Positions 8,731 through 17,407 of a stretch of 64,000 nucleotides of DNA are shown piece after piece. Each line of letters starts with the position of its first letter. Position 1 is the first letter of the stretch. Made by a program: the position numbers and the translations under genes. Below the pieces are notes generated by a model, which was not told the DNA's origin, ran no database searches, and was given only the letters and a program-made list of their open reading frames with translations. This stretch comes from Chaera sp964544355. GTDB lineage: Bacteria; Patescibacteriota; Saccharimonadia; Saccharimonadales; Saccharimonadaceae. The stretch covers positions 62,001 to 126,000 of the forward strand of contig CAZJAI010000001.1 in assembly GCA_964544355.1 (NCBI GenBank), written 5' to 3'.

Positions 8731-9416
8731 TGGCACCGGTTAATAAGCCCTTGACCGGCGTGCGTAAACGCCAGCAGATAGCCTCGGCCAACCGGGCGAT
8801 GTTTATATGGGTGTCAGTTACCGCCGTGGTTTTATCTTTATCCCTGGTGGTCGGCCAGCTGCTGTATAAACAGGCCTCCTTTAACGCCAAGGTCATCAAG
8901 CAGAAGGCCATCGCCCGCAATACGCTGAAAAGTAATATTAACAACGCGAATAAACTTAAGGATTCAGTCAACGCGCTGCTAGCCAATGCCGATCTATCAT
9001 CAGTCAAGGCCCGTCCCGATGACAACAACCTGAAAGTGGTGCTAGACGCGCTGCCCAGCGAGAACGACACCACCGCACTGGCTACCTCACTGCAGCTGGC
9101 CATTCTGAACCGTTCCGGCGTGACCATAGAAAGCCTGGATGTGCAGCCTTTCGGCGCCTCCAGCCAAACTCCGGCGGCCAATAACGCCGGCGGACAAATC
9201 CAGCCGGTCGAAGTGCCGTTTAACCTGGTCCTGAACGGCAGCTATTCTCAAGTCAGGGCCGCTTTGTACGACATGGCCAGGAGTATCAGGCCGATCAGCG
9301 TCAAAAGCATTAACCTACAGGGGAGCGACAGCTCGCTGCGCGCCACGATTGACGCCATTACCTACTACCAGCCGGCGTCGCAGGTGGGCATTTACAAGAA
9401 AGCGGTAAAACCATGA
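8730..9416 (+). CDS. pilO: Type IV pilus assembly protein PilO-like
   Basis: 228 aa with a basic cytoplasmic head (GVRKRQQIASANR), one transmembrane helix at about 28-50, a predicted coiled coil at about 52-90 and a C-terminal domain of alternating strands. Gene order pilM-pilN-pilO and this topology identify it as the PilO-type partner of PilN. Sequence similarity alone would be weak, as usual for PilO. Confidence 0.78.
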   Translation: MAPVNKPLTGVRKRQQIASANRAMFIWVSVTAVVLSLSLVVGQLLYKQASFNAKVIKQKAIARNTLKSNINNANKLKDSVNALLANADLSSVKARPDDNNLKVVLDALPSENDTTALATSLQLAILNRSGVTIESLDVQPFGASSQTPAANNAGGQIQPVEVPFNLVLNGSYSQVRAALYDMARSIRPISVKSINLQGSDSSLRATIDAITYYQPASQVGIYKKAVKP

Positions 9417-9658
9417 AGAAAAACGACATAGCTCTGCTGGTATTTATAGTTTCACTAACCGCGGTACTGACCTACTTTGTGGGTAAACTGGTGATTGGCG
9501 AACCACGGACCAGGAACGTGATGGTGGAGGTGGTCACGCCCATCAATCCGGATGTTACCCAGCCCAGCCCTGCGGTATTCAACAAAGACGCCATTAACCC
9601 GACCGTTCCCATTACCATCGGCAAACCGGCTAACCGGCCGCCGTTTGGCGGTAACTAA
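9413..9658 (+). CDS. Small single-pass membrane protein of the pilus operon
   Basis: 81 aa with one N-terminal transmembrane helix (about 6-25) and a short Pro-rich extracytoplasmic tail ending NRPPFGGN. It overlaps pilO by 4 bp (ATGA at 9413-9416) and precedes pilB by 28 bp. It occupies the place where PilP (the lipoprotein linking PilNO to the secretin) sits in Gram-negative pilus operons, but it has no lipobox and no recognisable PilP domain. That fits an organism without a classical outer membrane. Function unknown. Confidence 0.72.
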   Translation: MKKNDIALLVFIVSLTAVLTYFVGKLVIGEPRTRNVMVEVVTPINPDVTQPSPAVFNKDAINPTVPITIGKPANRPPFGGN

Positions 9659-9686
9659 TGGCCGTGGCGCCCAAAGAGGTACAATC

Positions 9687-11465
9687 GTGGCAGTACTAAC
9701 CGATGGCACCCAAGGCAAGCTGGAAGAGCTGCTGCTGGCCGAGAAAATCCTGACCCCCGCCCAGCTGAAAAAGCATCGGCAAGATTCCCAGGTGAGCGGC
9801 AAGCCGCTGATTGCCGAGCTGGTGGAGAGCGGCGTGGTCAGCAATGAGGTGTTGACTCGCTGCATTGCCACCGTGTCTAACGTGCCGTATGTCAATCTGC
9901 AAAAAGCCCAGGTTCACCAGGACGTGCTTAAGCTGCTGCCGCGCGATATCGCCGAAAGATTTATGGCCGTCCCGCTGGGTGAAGTGCAGAACCGGCTGGC
10001 CGTCGCCATGCTGGACGCCAATAACGTGCAGGCGGTTGATTACCTGGCTAATAAAATCCAGCGGCCGCTGAAAGTTTACATGGCTTCCGAAGAGGGTATC
10101 CGTAACGTTTTGGAACAATACAAAACCGACCTCGAAGAAGGTTTAAGCGCCGCCATAACTTCCGTTAAAAACGAAGAAAACGCTGCCCGGCAGGCGATCG
10201 GCGAGGCCAATACCCTGGTTATCAAACAGGATTCGCCGATCAGCCGGGCGTTAAACACCATACTGGAATACGCCGTCAAAAACCGAGCCTCGGATATTCA
10301 CGTTGAACCTCTGGAGGATTCGCTGAAAATTCGCTGCCGCATAGATGGCGTGCTGCGCGAAATTATGAAACTGCCCAAGGGCATCGAGCCGGCCCTGATA
10401 TCGCGCATTAAAATCTTGAGCAACTTGAAGATTGACGAACATCGCATTCCCCAGGACGGTCAGTTTGCCGTGCGCAGCATAGGCAAAGACGTAGATTTGC
10501 GTATAGCCATCAGCCCGGTGGTTTGGGGCGAGCAGGTGGTAATCCGTCTGCTGGATAAATCAGGCTCCAGTTTCAAACTAGAGGAAATGGGCTACGCCGG
10601 AAGAGCCCTGCGCGACATACGCAAGGGCATTCACAAGCCCAACGGCATGATTTTAACCTCTGGCCCAACCGGTTCGGGTAAGTCTACCTCGCTGTACGCG
10701 CTGATTCAGGAAATTAAAAACGACACGGTTAATATAGTTACTCTGGAAGACCCGGTCGAGTACAAAATGCCCGGTGTCAACCAGATACAGGTTAATACCG
10801 ACGTGGGGCTGACTTTTGCCTCGGGTTTGCGCTCGATCCTGCGCCAAGACCCGGACATCGTGATGGTCGGCGAGATCCGCGATGGCGAAACCGCCAACCT
10901 GGCGGTGCAGGCCGCCCTGACCGGCCATCTGGTCTTTTCCACCCTGCACACTAACTCGGCCGCCGGCGTGTTGCCCCGGCTGCTGGACATGGGTATCGAG
11001 CCGTTTTTAATCGCCTCTACCGTCAACACGGTTATAGGACAGCGTCTGGTGCGCCGGGCTGCTGAAGAGCGCGAGGTCTATCAAAGTTCGGCCCTAGAAA
11101 CCCAAAGCATTCACGAGACTATCGGTCACTTGCTACCCAAAACCAAGCAGGACGTTGCCAGGGTGTCCGAAGACTTGGGCTATAAAGACTTGCCGCTGGC
11201 GGGTCAAAACGCTTATACTCTGGTTAAGGGGAAAGATACGCCGCAGACCCCGGAAGGCTTCAAAGGAAGGGTGGGACTTTTCGAAGTTATGGATATCACC
11301 GAAGAAATCCAAAATCTGATCGTTAAGCGCTCCACCAGTGCCGAGATACAAAAACAAGCCGTCGTTCAGGGCATGATTACCATGCGCCAGGATGGTTACC
11401 TGAAGGCCCTACAGGGAGTAACCACGCTGGAGGAAGTTAACCGGGTAGCCGCCAACATGGCCTAA
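9687..11465 (+). CDS. pilB: Type IV pilus extension ATPase PilB (GspE family)
   Basis: The start was placed at GTG 9687, preceded by AAAGAGG; the frame is open further upstream but that part overlaps the previous gene. 592 aa. An N-terminal MshEN/GspE_N-type region (KLEELLLAEKILTPAQLKKHR) is followed by the secretion ATPase core: Walker A GPTGSGKST at about 326-334, the Asp box DIHVEPLEDSLKIRCRIDG and Walker B DIVMVGEIRD, with the His box LTGHLVFSTLHTNSA. It powers pilus polymerisation at the PilC platform. The tetracysteine zinc site of many PilB proteins is not evident. The neighbouring pilT encodes the retraction motor. Confidence 0.93.
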   Translation: MAVLTDGTQGKLEELLLAEKILTPAQLKKHRQDSQVSGKPLIAELVESGVVSNEVLTRCIATVSNVPYVNLQKAQVHQDVLKLLPRDIAERFMAVPLGEVQNRLAVAMLDANNVQAVDYLANKIQRPLKVYMASEEGIRNVLEQYKTDLEEGLSAAITSVKNEENAARQAIGEANTLVIKQDSPISRALNTILEYAVKNRASDIHVEPLEDSLKIRCRIDGVLREIMKLPKGIEPALISRIKILSNLKIDEHRIPQDGQFAVRSIGKDVDLRIAISPVVWGEQVVIRLLDKSGSSFKLEEMGYAGRALRDIRKGIHKPNGMILTSGPTGSGKSTSLYALIQEIKNDTVNIVTLEDPVEYKMPGVNQIQVNTDVGLTFASGLRSILRQDPDIVMVGEIRDGETANLAVQAALTGHLVFSTLHTNSAAGVLPRLLDMGIEPFLIASTVNTVIGQRLVRRAAEEREVYQSSALETQSIHETIGHLLPKTKQDVARVSEDLGYKDLPLAGQNAYTLVKGKDTPQTPEGFKGRVGLFEVMDITEEIQNLIVKRSTSAEIQKQAVVQGMITMRQDGYLKALQGVTTLEEVNRVAANMA

Positions 11466-11521
11466 AGCAGATGTTTCCTAAACGTTAACGGCCTTGGCGC
11501 CAACAATAAGGGATATATGGT

Positions 11522-12595
11522 ATGACGAGCGCACACGAACTAAGAATTGAGGTACTGCTTGAGGAGGTCATCCGCAAGCGGGCATCCGATTTGCACCTAC
11601 AGGTTGGCCTGCCGCCGATTTTGCGCATAGACGGTGCTTTGGTCCCGATTGCCGGCCATACCAATTTGAGTGACGAACAGGTTGAAGGCTTGATTTTTGC
11701 CATTCTGGACGAAGATCAAAAACAGATACTGAAAAAAGACAAGGAATTTGATTTCAGCTTTGCTTTCGGTGACCTTGGCCGGTTCAGGGTTAACACCTTT
11801 CATGAGCGGGGTAACATGGCCGCCGCCCTGCGCCTGATCCCCAATGAAATCAAAAGCGTTGCCGAACTGGGCATGCCCGGTATAGTGAGCAGTTTCGCCA
11901 ATTATCCGCGCGGACTGGTGCTGGTGACCGGGCCGACCGGTTCGGGCAAGTCCACCACCCTGGCTGCCCTGGTCGACCAGATTAACTCAGAAAAGTCCCA
12001 TCATATTATTACCATCGAGGATCCCATAGAGTTCACGCACAAGTCCAAAAAGTCGGTGGTGGTGCAGCGCGAAGTGCATTACGACACCTACAGCTTTTCG
12101 GCGGCCTTGCGCTCCAGCCTGCGCCAGGATCCCGACGTGGTTCTAATAGGCGAGATGCGTGATCTGGAAACCATCTCGGCGGCCATTACCATTGCCGAAA
12201 CCGGCCACCTAGTATTCGCCACCCTGCACACCAACTCGGCCGCTCAATCCATAGACAGGATGATAGACGTCTTTCCGCCGCATCAGCAGCCGCAGATTCG
12301 CGCCCAGCTGTCCAATATCTTAATGGCTATCTGTTCCCAGCGCCTGGTGCCGGCTATCGGTGGCGGGCGGGTGGTGGCCGCCGAGATTCTGGTGGCCACT
12401 TCGGCGGTGCGCAACATTATCCGCGAGGGAAAGACTCACCAGCTTGATGCCGTTATCCAAACCGGTGCCGACAACGGCATGCAGTCCATGGACAAAACCC
12501 TAGTGTCCCTGATACAGGCGGGCACTATCACCTACGAGGAAGCTCGTAACTTCGCCGTCGATATTAACGAGTTCGAGCGGATGATGAGGGGCTAA
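11522..12595 (+). CDS. pilT: Type IV pilus retraction ATPase PilT
   Basis: 357 aa, the usual PilT length. It shows the PilT signatures RASDLHLQVGLPPILRIDG, Walker A GPTGSGKST at 137-145, Asp box ITIEDPIEF, Walker B DVVLIGEMRD and His box AETGHLVFATLHTNSA. The C-terminal AIRNLIRE-like motif is present as AVRNIIREGK. It depolymerises pili, giving twitching and DNA uptake. It lies between pilB and pilC, and an AAGGG sits upstream of the ATG. Confidence 0.95.
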   Translation: MTSAHELRIEVLLEEVIRKRASDLHLQVGLPPILRIDGALVPIAGHTNLSDEQVEGLIFAILDEDQKQILKKDKEFDFSFAFGDLGRFRVNTFHERGNMAAALRLIPNEIKSVAELGMPGIVSSFANYPRGLVLVTGPTGSGKSTTLAALVDQINSEKSHHIITIEDPIEFTHKSKKSVVVQREVHYDTYSFSAALRSSLRQDPDVVLIGEMRDLETISAAITIAETGHLVFATLHTNSAAQSIDRMIDVFPPHQQPQIRAQLSNILMAICSQRLVPAIGGGRVVAAEILVATSAVRNIIREGKTHQLDAVIQTGADNGMQSMDKTLVSLIQAGTITYEEARNFAVDINEFERMMRG

Positions 12596-12606
12596 AAGAG
12601 AGCCGC

Positions 12607-13821
12607 ATGCAGAAATTCAACTACAGCGCCCGGGATATTGCCGGCAACAAAATCGTCAAATCGGTCGTCGAGGCCGAATCGGAACGTTCGGCGGCCAAAC
12701 TGCTGATGGAGCAGGGGATGGTGCCGCTAACCATTACTCCTTCTGCAGAACGGGGAGGTCTGCTGGGCGTTTTTAAAAATCATGTCAGTACGCGCGACCG
12801 GGTTATTTTTACCAGGCAGTTGGCCACTTTAATTAACGCCGGCCTGCCGCTGGCCCAGAGCCTCCATACCGTGGCCGAACAGACTGCCAATAAACGCCTG
12901 GAAGCGATTGCCCGGGATATCATCAGCCGGGTGGAGGGCGGCAGTACCCTGTCTGACGCCTTTGCCAGGCACGGCGACGTGTTTAATGATTTGTTCGTGG
13001 CGCTGATCGCTGCCGGTGAGGCTTCCGGTACTCTGGATAAGGCTCTGGAGCGGATTGCCACGCAGCAGGAAAAAGACGCTGAAATCTTAAGCAAGGTCAG
13101 GGGCGCCATGGTCTATCCGGTTATTGTCCTGGTAGTGATCTTCGGAGTGATTATTTTCATGATGGTAACCGTAGTGCCCCAAATACAGCGACTCTACAAA
13201 GACCTGAAGGCGACCTTGCCGTTTGTAACCGCGGCCATGGTATCCATCGCCAATTTTATGACCAAATATTGGTGGCTGGTGCTGTTAGCTACCGGCGTAT
13301 CGGTTTATTTCTTGCGCCAGTATGCCAGAACCGAGTCCGGCAGGCGCAACTTCGACGGGCTGAAAATTAACCTGCCGATGTTCGGCACTATGTTCAGGAA
13401 GCTTTACATGGCCCGGTTTACCCGCACCGGCGAAACCCTGCTGGCGACCGGCGTGCCGATGCTTGAAATGCTAAAAATTTCCGCCCGCTCGGTCGGCAAC
13501 AGCGTTGTTTCCAAATCGATAGAACGGGCCGCCGAAAAGGTTAAGAGCGGTAAGTCCCTGTCCTCGTCCCTGAAGAGCGATCCCAACATCCTGCCCCTGG
13601 TGCCTCAAATGATCAGCATCGGCGAACAGTCCGGCGGCATAGACACCATGATGGGCAAGGCGGCCAGCTTCTATGAAGGTGACCTGGACGCCACCATTCG
13701 TTCGATCTCGACGGCCATCGAGCCGATTTTAATGGTCATATTGGCCGCGGTAGCCGGTCTAATGGTGGCGGCCATACTGCTGCCGGTTTATGGATTGATT
13801 GGCTCGGGCGCTTTGCGCTGA
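12607..13821 (+). CDS. pilC: Type IV pilus inner-membrane platform protein PilC
   Basis: 404 aa with two T2SS-F domains. The first (about 65-190) contains FTRQLATLINAGLPLAQSL, and the second (about 265-395) contains FTRTGETLLATGVPMLEML. Three transmembrane segments lie at about 168-192, 218-238 and 375-400. PilC is the rotor platform on which PilB and PilT act. It starts 11 bp after pilT. Confidence 0.94.
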   Translation: MQKFNYSARDIAGNKIVKSVVEAESERSAAKLLMEQGMVPLTITPSAERGGLLGVFKNHVSTRDRVIFTRQLATLINAGLPLAQSLHTVAEQTANKRLEAIARDIISRVEGGSTLSDAFARHGDVFNDLFVALIAAGEASGTLDKALERIATQQEKDAEILSKVRGAMVYPVIVLVVIFGVIIFMMVTVVPQIQRLYKDLKATLPFVTAAMVSIANFMTKYWWLVLLATGVSVYFLRQYARTESGRRNFDGLKINLPMFGTMFRKLYMARFTRTGETLLATGVPMLEMLKISARSVGNSVVSKSIERAAEKVKSGKSLSSSLKSDPNILPLVPQMISIGEQSGGIDTMMGKAASFYEGDLDATIRSISTAIEPILMVILAAVAGLMVAAILLPVYGLIGSGALR

Positions 13822-13877
13822 ACTACCAGTCGCCCGGCCAGAGGTTAAAAAACTATTGCTTTCACGATACAGCTGAC

Positions 13878-13883
13878 TATAAT
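13878..13883 (+). promoter_or_regulatory. -10 box upstream of the major pilin gene
   Basis: TATAAT at 13878-13883 lies in the 134-bp gap between pilC and the pilin. It implies a separate, probably stronger transcript for the pilin with a leader of about 65 nt. No convincing -35 box was seen. Confidence 0.5.
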
Positions 13884-13955
13884 GTAGTTCATGAGACAGC
13901 ATGTTAGACCATGCTTCAACAATTAATGTTCATGCGAAAGGGTGGTAACGATAGT

Positions 13956-14441
13956 ATGAACGCTTATCAAACAAAGAAAAATGCCGGCTTTACGATCATC
14001 GAGGTCGTATTGGTGCTGGCCATCGTCGGGCTTATCTTCCTGATAGTCTTCCTGGCAGTGCCGGCTCTCCAAAAAGGCACCAGGGATACTCAGCGGCGCC
14101 AGGATATGAGCCGGATGATGAGCCAGATTGCTAACTTTCAGGCTAACAACAACGGCAACGTGCCCCCGGCCAATAGTACGGCCTTGAGCGACTTTATGAC
14201 GCGCTATCTGACGGCTGGTGGTACGGAAAAATTCAGTGATCCTCTGACCGGTACGGACTATACTTTGCAGGCGGGAACCGGCGGAACCATTCCGGCCAAT
14301 ATAGCGTTCGGCACGGTTTACTACTATGTTGGGTACAAGTGCAACGGTGAGGCTCTGGCGGCTGTCTCCGGGGGAAGTAATCGCAGCGTGGCGGTGGTAA
14401 CGCCGCTGGAGCGGGGCGGTCTGTACTGCCAGAATAACTAA
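13956..14441 (+). CDS. pilA: Type IV pilin (probable major pilin)
   Basis: ATG 13956 was chosen because AAAGGGTGG lies about 12 nt upstream; longer in-frame starts add an unlikely leader. About 161 aa. The class III signal peptide ends MNAYQTKKNAG and is followed by FTIIEVVLVLAIVGL, with Glu at +5 and a hydrophobic helix: the PilD cleavage and assembly signature. The C-terminus has two Cys (YKCNG and YCQN), the layout of a pilin D-region disulfide. Its own -10 upstream and a strong terminator downstream make it the likely major subunit. Confidence 0.88.
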   Translation: MNAYQTKKNAGFTIIEVVLVLAIVGLIFLIVFLAVPALQKGTRDTQRRQDMSRMMSQIANFQANNNGNVPPANSTALSDFMTRYLTAGGTEKFSDPLTGTDYTLQAGTGGTIPANIAFGTVYYYVGYKCNGEALAAVSGGSNRSVAVVTPLERGGLYCQNN

Positions 14442-14476
14442 AATGGACAGTCGGCCTTCGGGCCATCAGTAAAGGC

Positions 14477-14508
14477 GATCCGGGTTTTTAACCCGGATCT
14501 TTTGTTTT
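14477..14508 (+). terminator. Rho-independent terminator after pilin
   Basis: A 10-bp perfect stem GATCCGGGTT/AACCCGGATC (14477-14486 with 14490-14499) has a 3-nt loop and is followed by TTTTGTTTTT. It ends the pilM-pilin operon. Confidence 0.92.
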
Positions 14509-14541
14509 TAAGGTGGAGATTTGGTAGGATAAGGCTTAAGT

Positions 14542-15354
14542 ATGTCACTAGTGATCTCGCTGGCCGTGCTTAGCCTGTTCGGCCTGGTGTTAGGCAGTTT
14601 CGCCAATGCCGCCATCTGGCGGTTAAAACACGGCGGCGACCTGATGTGGGGGAGGTCGCAGTGCCCGCGATGTCGCCACCGCCTAGCTTGGTACGATTTG
14701 CTGCCGGTGGTTAGCTGGCTGGCTCTGATGGGCCGATGCCGCTACTGCCGCAAGCCGATCGCCTGGCAATATCCGCTGGTGGAGGTGGCGGTTGGCTTGT
14801 ATTTCGTAGTCTCTTATCTGTATTGGCCGTACCCCCTGATTGGGCCGGCGGGCTGGACGGTTTTTGGTATATGGCTGATGTTTGGTCCTTTGCTGGCTAT
14901 CCTATTTGTTTATGATCTGCGCTGGTATCTGCTGCCAGACAAAATTATGTGGCCGTTGATTTTCCTGGCGGCCGTCAGTTTCGGGCTGAGAATGGGATGG
15001 CCGTCGGGAGGATTTAGTTTGAGCGGTTTCCTGGCCGAACTGGCTGCCTCCCTGGCCGTTGTTGGCGGCCTTTACTGGGCTTTGTACCTGTTTTCGCGGG
15101 GCCGCTGGATAGGCCTGGGCGACGTTAAGCTGGGACTGTTTATCGGCTTGGCGTTGGGCTGGCAGGGCGGGCTAGTTGCCCTGATGCTGGCTAATCTGGC
15201 CGGTTTTTTAGTGGTGTTGCCGGGGCTGCTTTTCCGTAAACTGACCATGACCACCAAAGTGCCGTTTGGGCCGTTTTTAATTACCGGTTTTTTAGTGGCT
15301 GGTCTGTTCGGCGAGTGGCTGATAGACTGGTACCTTGGTTTTCGCTGGTTTTAG
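14542..15354 (+). CDS. pilD: Prepilin leader peptidase PilD
   Basis: 270 aa polytopic membrane protein. The N-terminal domain has GSFANAAIWRL and two CxxC pairs (CPRC..H and CRYC) for zinc. The aspartyl peptidase domain has an Asp in FVYDLRWYLLPD and the second catalytic Asp in GLGDVKLG. It cleaves class III signal peptides and N-methylates the mature pilins encoded on both sides. There are about eight hydrophobic segments. A TAGGAT at 14525-14530 may be its -10. Confidence 0.94.
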   Translation: MSLVISLAVLSLFGLVLGSFANAAIWRLKHGGDLMWGRSQCPRCRHRLAWYDLLPVVSWLALMGRCRYCRKPIAWQYPLVEVAVGLYFVVSYLYWPYPLIGPAGWTVFGIWLMFGPLLAILFVYDLRWYLLPDKIMWPLIFLAAVSFGLRMGWPSGGFSLSGFLAELAASLAVVGGLYWALYLFSRGRWIGLGDVKLGLFIGLALGWQGGLVALMLANLAGFLVVLPGLLFRKLTMTTKVPFGPFLITGFLVAGLFGEWLIDWYLGFRWF

Positions 15355-15395
15355 ATAATCCGCGACAAAAGGCCGTTAGGGCCGGGCCGACCAGA

Positions 15396-15414
15396 TAAGC
15401 GCTTATGCTATAAT
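15396..15414 (+). promoter_or_regulatory. Minor pilin operon promoter with palindrome TAAGCGCTTA
   Basis: The palindrome TAAGCGCTTA at 15396-15405 is followed by an extended -10, TGCTATAAT (15406-15414). Only 8 nt separate the -10 from ATG 15423. It is nearly identical to the pilM promoter element at 6958-6975. Confidence 0.68.
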
Positions 15415-15422
15415 CAGGGCAA

Positions 15423-16169
15423 ATGGGCGCTAGTCGAAGCCACGGCTTTACTATAATTGAGGTTATTATTTTCTTGGCCATCAGCGGGTTGATGTTGCTA
15501 ATAGCGTTTATAGGCACGGGTGTCACCATCCAGTGGACGCGATTCAGCGACAGCGTGCGCTCTACCGAGAGTTATCTGCAGGCTCAATATGACGAGATCT
15601 TAAACGGCATCAATCCGCGCACGGGAGCGCAAATTTGCAGCAGCAGCAACGTTAGCAGCGGCACTCCCGGCGATCCGCCGGGAGCCAGCTCCTGTGTTTT
15701 GCTGGGCAAGGCGGTCAAATTCAGCGACGGCACCGGCATTCTTGACACTTACTACATCGTGGGCAGCGAACCTAGAGGGGTTAACCTTAGCCTTCAGACC
15801 GATGCCAGCCTGATCAGCCTGTATCAGCCGAAGCTGGTAACGGTTACCGGCGCCACCGACAGTTACAAACTGCCCTGGGAGGCTTTTGTTAGAAGCGTTA
15901 AGCGTCAGGATGGCCTGCCGGTTAACTTTTACGCTTTAATCCGCAGCCCGCTGTCATCAAATATTTTAGCCTACCTTTTTAGTTACAACGGTTCCTCCAA
16001 CAACCTGACGCCCTATACTCTGGATCCGACCAACAGGGACAAATCGGCCAATATTTGCGTGCAGTCCGCCGATATGATTGGCAGTGTTGCCGCTATTAGC
16101 GTGGCCAGCGGCCAGGGTCCCAGCACGGTCAGCTCGGATTTTAACGTTAACGTGGCATCGGCTTGCTAG
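15423..16169 (+). CDS. Minor pilin-like protein 1
   Basis: 248 aa. A class III leader MGASRSHG precedes FTIIEVIIFLAISGLMLLIAF with Glu at +5. A long globular domain follows, with Cys in AQICSSSN, SSCVLLG, ICVQS and the terminal ASAC. This is larger than a major pilin and typical of minor pilins or pseudopilins that prime the fibre tip. It is the first gene of a four-gene minor pilin operon and probably translated from a leaderless message. Confidence 0.82.
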   Translation: MGASRSHGFTIIEVIIFLAISGLMLLIAFIGTGVTIQWTRFSDSVRSTESYLQAQYDEILNGINPRTGAQICSSSNVSSGTPGDPPGASSCVLLGKAVKFSDGTGILDTYYIVGSEPRGVNLSLQTDASLISLYQPKLVTVTGATDSYKLPWEAFVRSVKRQDGLPVNFYALIRSPLSSNILAYLFSYNGSSNNLTPYTLDPTNRDKSANICVQSADMIGSVAAISVASGQGPSTVSSDFNVNVASAC

Positions 16170-16179
16170 TGGGGGTAAA

Positions 16180-16785
16180 ATGCCAAGCATGAACTGCCGC
16201 ACCAACAAGCACCGCCCGCCCGGCCGGGCGGTGCAGCGAGGCGATACCCTGGTAGAGGTTCTACTGGCTGTTACCATTTTAAGCGTGGTCATCGTCAGCG
16301 CCATCATGATGATGAACAGGGGGTTACAAACTGCCCAGTCGGCCCTGGAGCGCTCCCAGGTGAGAGCTTGGGTGACCAGTCAGGCCGAACTGCTTCAGTA
16401 CGCCCGCGACAGTTACGTGGCATCCCCGCCGTCCAGCCGCGGCAGCTACCCGGCCAATCTGTGGTCCCAAGTTTTGAGTTATCAGGGTTCGGCTGGCAGC
16501 GATCAGTGCGACAGTATCGGCAGTAAGCCATTTTATCTGTCGCGCGACCTTTCGGCGCCCCCCGACAAGCAGGTTCAGATTAAGTCGTTTAATCCGATGA
16601 CCGATACCAAGCCCGATTCCATAGCCAGCCCCGGCAACGGGATGTGGATAGAGGCGGTAGCCGGCACGTCTACCAGCGTTGGTTTCACTGATTTTTATAT
16701 CAGAGCCTGCTGGAGTTCGGTAGGCTCTTCCGGCCCCCGGCAAGAATCCAAAACGATAGTGAGGCTGTACAATGCCCAGCCATAA
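16180..16785 (+). CDS. Minor pilin-like protein 2
   Basis: The start was placed at ATG 16180, with GGGGGT just upstream (ATG 16189 is the alternative). About 201 aa. The leader ends AVQRG and is followed by DTLVEVLLAVTILSVVIVSA, with Glu at +5: a PilV/PulI-like N-terminus. The leader of about 24 residues is longer than in its neighbours. Its 3' end overlaps the next gene by 14 bp. Confidence 0.8.
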   Translation: MPSMNCRTNKHRPPGRAVQRGDTLVEVLLAVTILSVVIVSAIMMMNRGLQTAQSALERSQVRAWVTSQAELLQYARDSYVASPPSSRGSYPANLWSQVLSYQGSAGSDQCDSIGSKPFYLSRDLSAPPDKQVQIKSFNPMTDTKPDSIASPGNGMWIEAVAGTSTSVGFTDFYIRACWSSVGSSGPRQESKTIVRLYNAQP

Positions 16786-17407
16786 CGATCAGCCCCGTGG
16801 TTCTGAAAAGGGTTTTACGATCATAGAGCTGCTGATGGCCATGGCTTTTTTGGCGTTTTTGCTGATTTTCGTCATTACCGCCACAGTTCAGATGATGAGG
16901 TCGTATTCCAAGGGGCTGACGATTAAGCAGATGAACCAGTCTGGACGCAGTCTGACGGAAGAAATGGTTCGTGACGCCCGTTTCGCTGACAGCTCAAGCG
17001 TGAACGTCAGTGCCGTCACCAAGGGCAGATTGTGCCTGGGCAGCGCGGTTTACGTATGGAATCCGCCCGGCAGCAGTAGCGGTGAAAATAAATTCAGCGA
17101 CGGCACCGCGGTAGATATTGCCCGTCTGACAGATAACAGCGGAGTTTACTGCACGGATCCGACCCGGCCCATACCCGCTGCGGGCACGACCAAGCTGGCC
17201 AGCCCTCAGGTGCGCATACCGGAGATGAGCGTCAACTTCAGCTCGGATCGTCGTCTGGTTCAAATTAAGTTCGTCATTAGCTCTAATGGTGATTCCAGAC
17301 CGGTGTTATTTAACGGTAGCTGGCAATGTCCGCCCGGACTGAACGGATATTTCTGCGCGGTGGCTACTTTTGATGAAACTGTCTTTTTAAGGAACGGAGG
17401 AGGATAA
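16772..17407 (+). CDS. Minor pilin-like protein 3
   Basis: 211 aa. The leader MPSHNDQPRGSEKG is followed by FTIIELLMAMAFLAFLLIF, with Glu at +5, resembling PilW/PulJ-type minor pilins. Several Cys residues lie in the globular part (RLCLG, VYCTD, WQCPPG, YFCAV). It overlaps both neighbours (14 bp and 1 bp), consistent with coupled expression. Confidence 0.82.
   Translation: MPSHNDQPRGSEKGFTIIELLMAMAFLAFLLIFVITATVQMMRSYSKGLTIKQMNQSGRSLTEEMVRDARFADSSSVNVSAVTKGRLCLGSAVYVWNPPGSSSGENKFSDGTAVDIARLTDNSGVYCTDPTRPIPAAGTTKLASPQVRIPEMSVNFSSDRRLVQIKFVISSNGDSRPVLFNGSWQCPPGLNGYFCAVATFDETVFLRNGGG

Noticed and set aside
9552..9686. Upstream extension of pilB
   Set aside because: It overlaps the previous gene in another frame, shows no homology and has no SD. 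GTG 9687 has AAAGAGG upstream.
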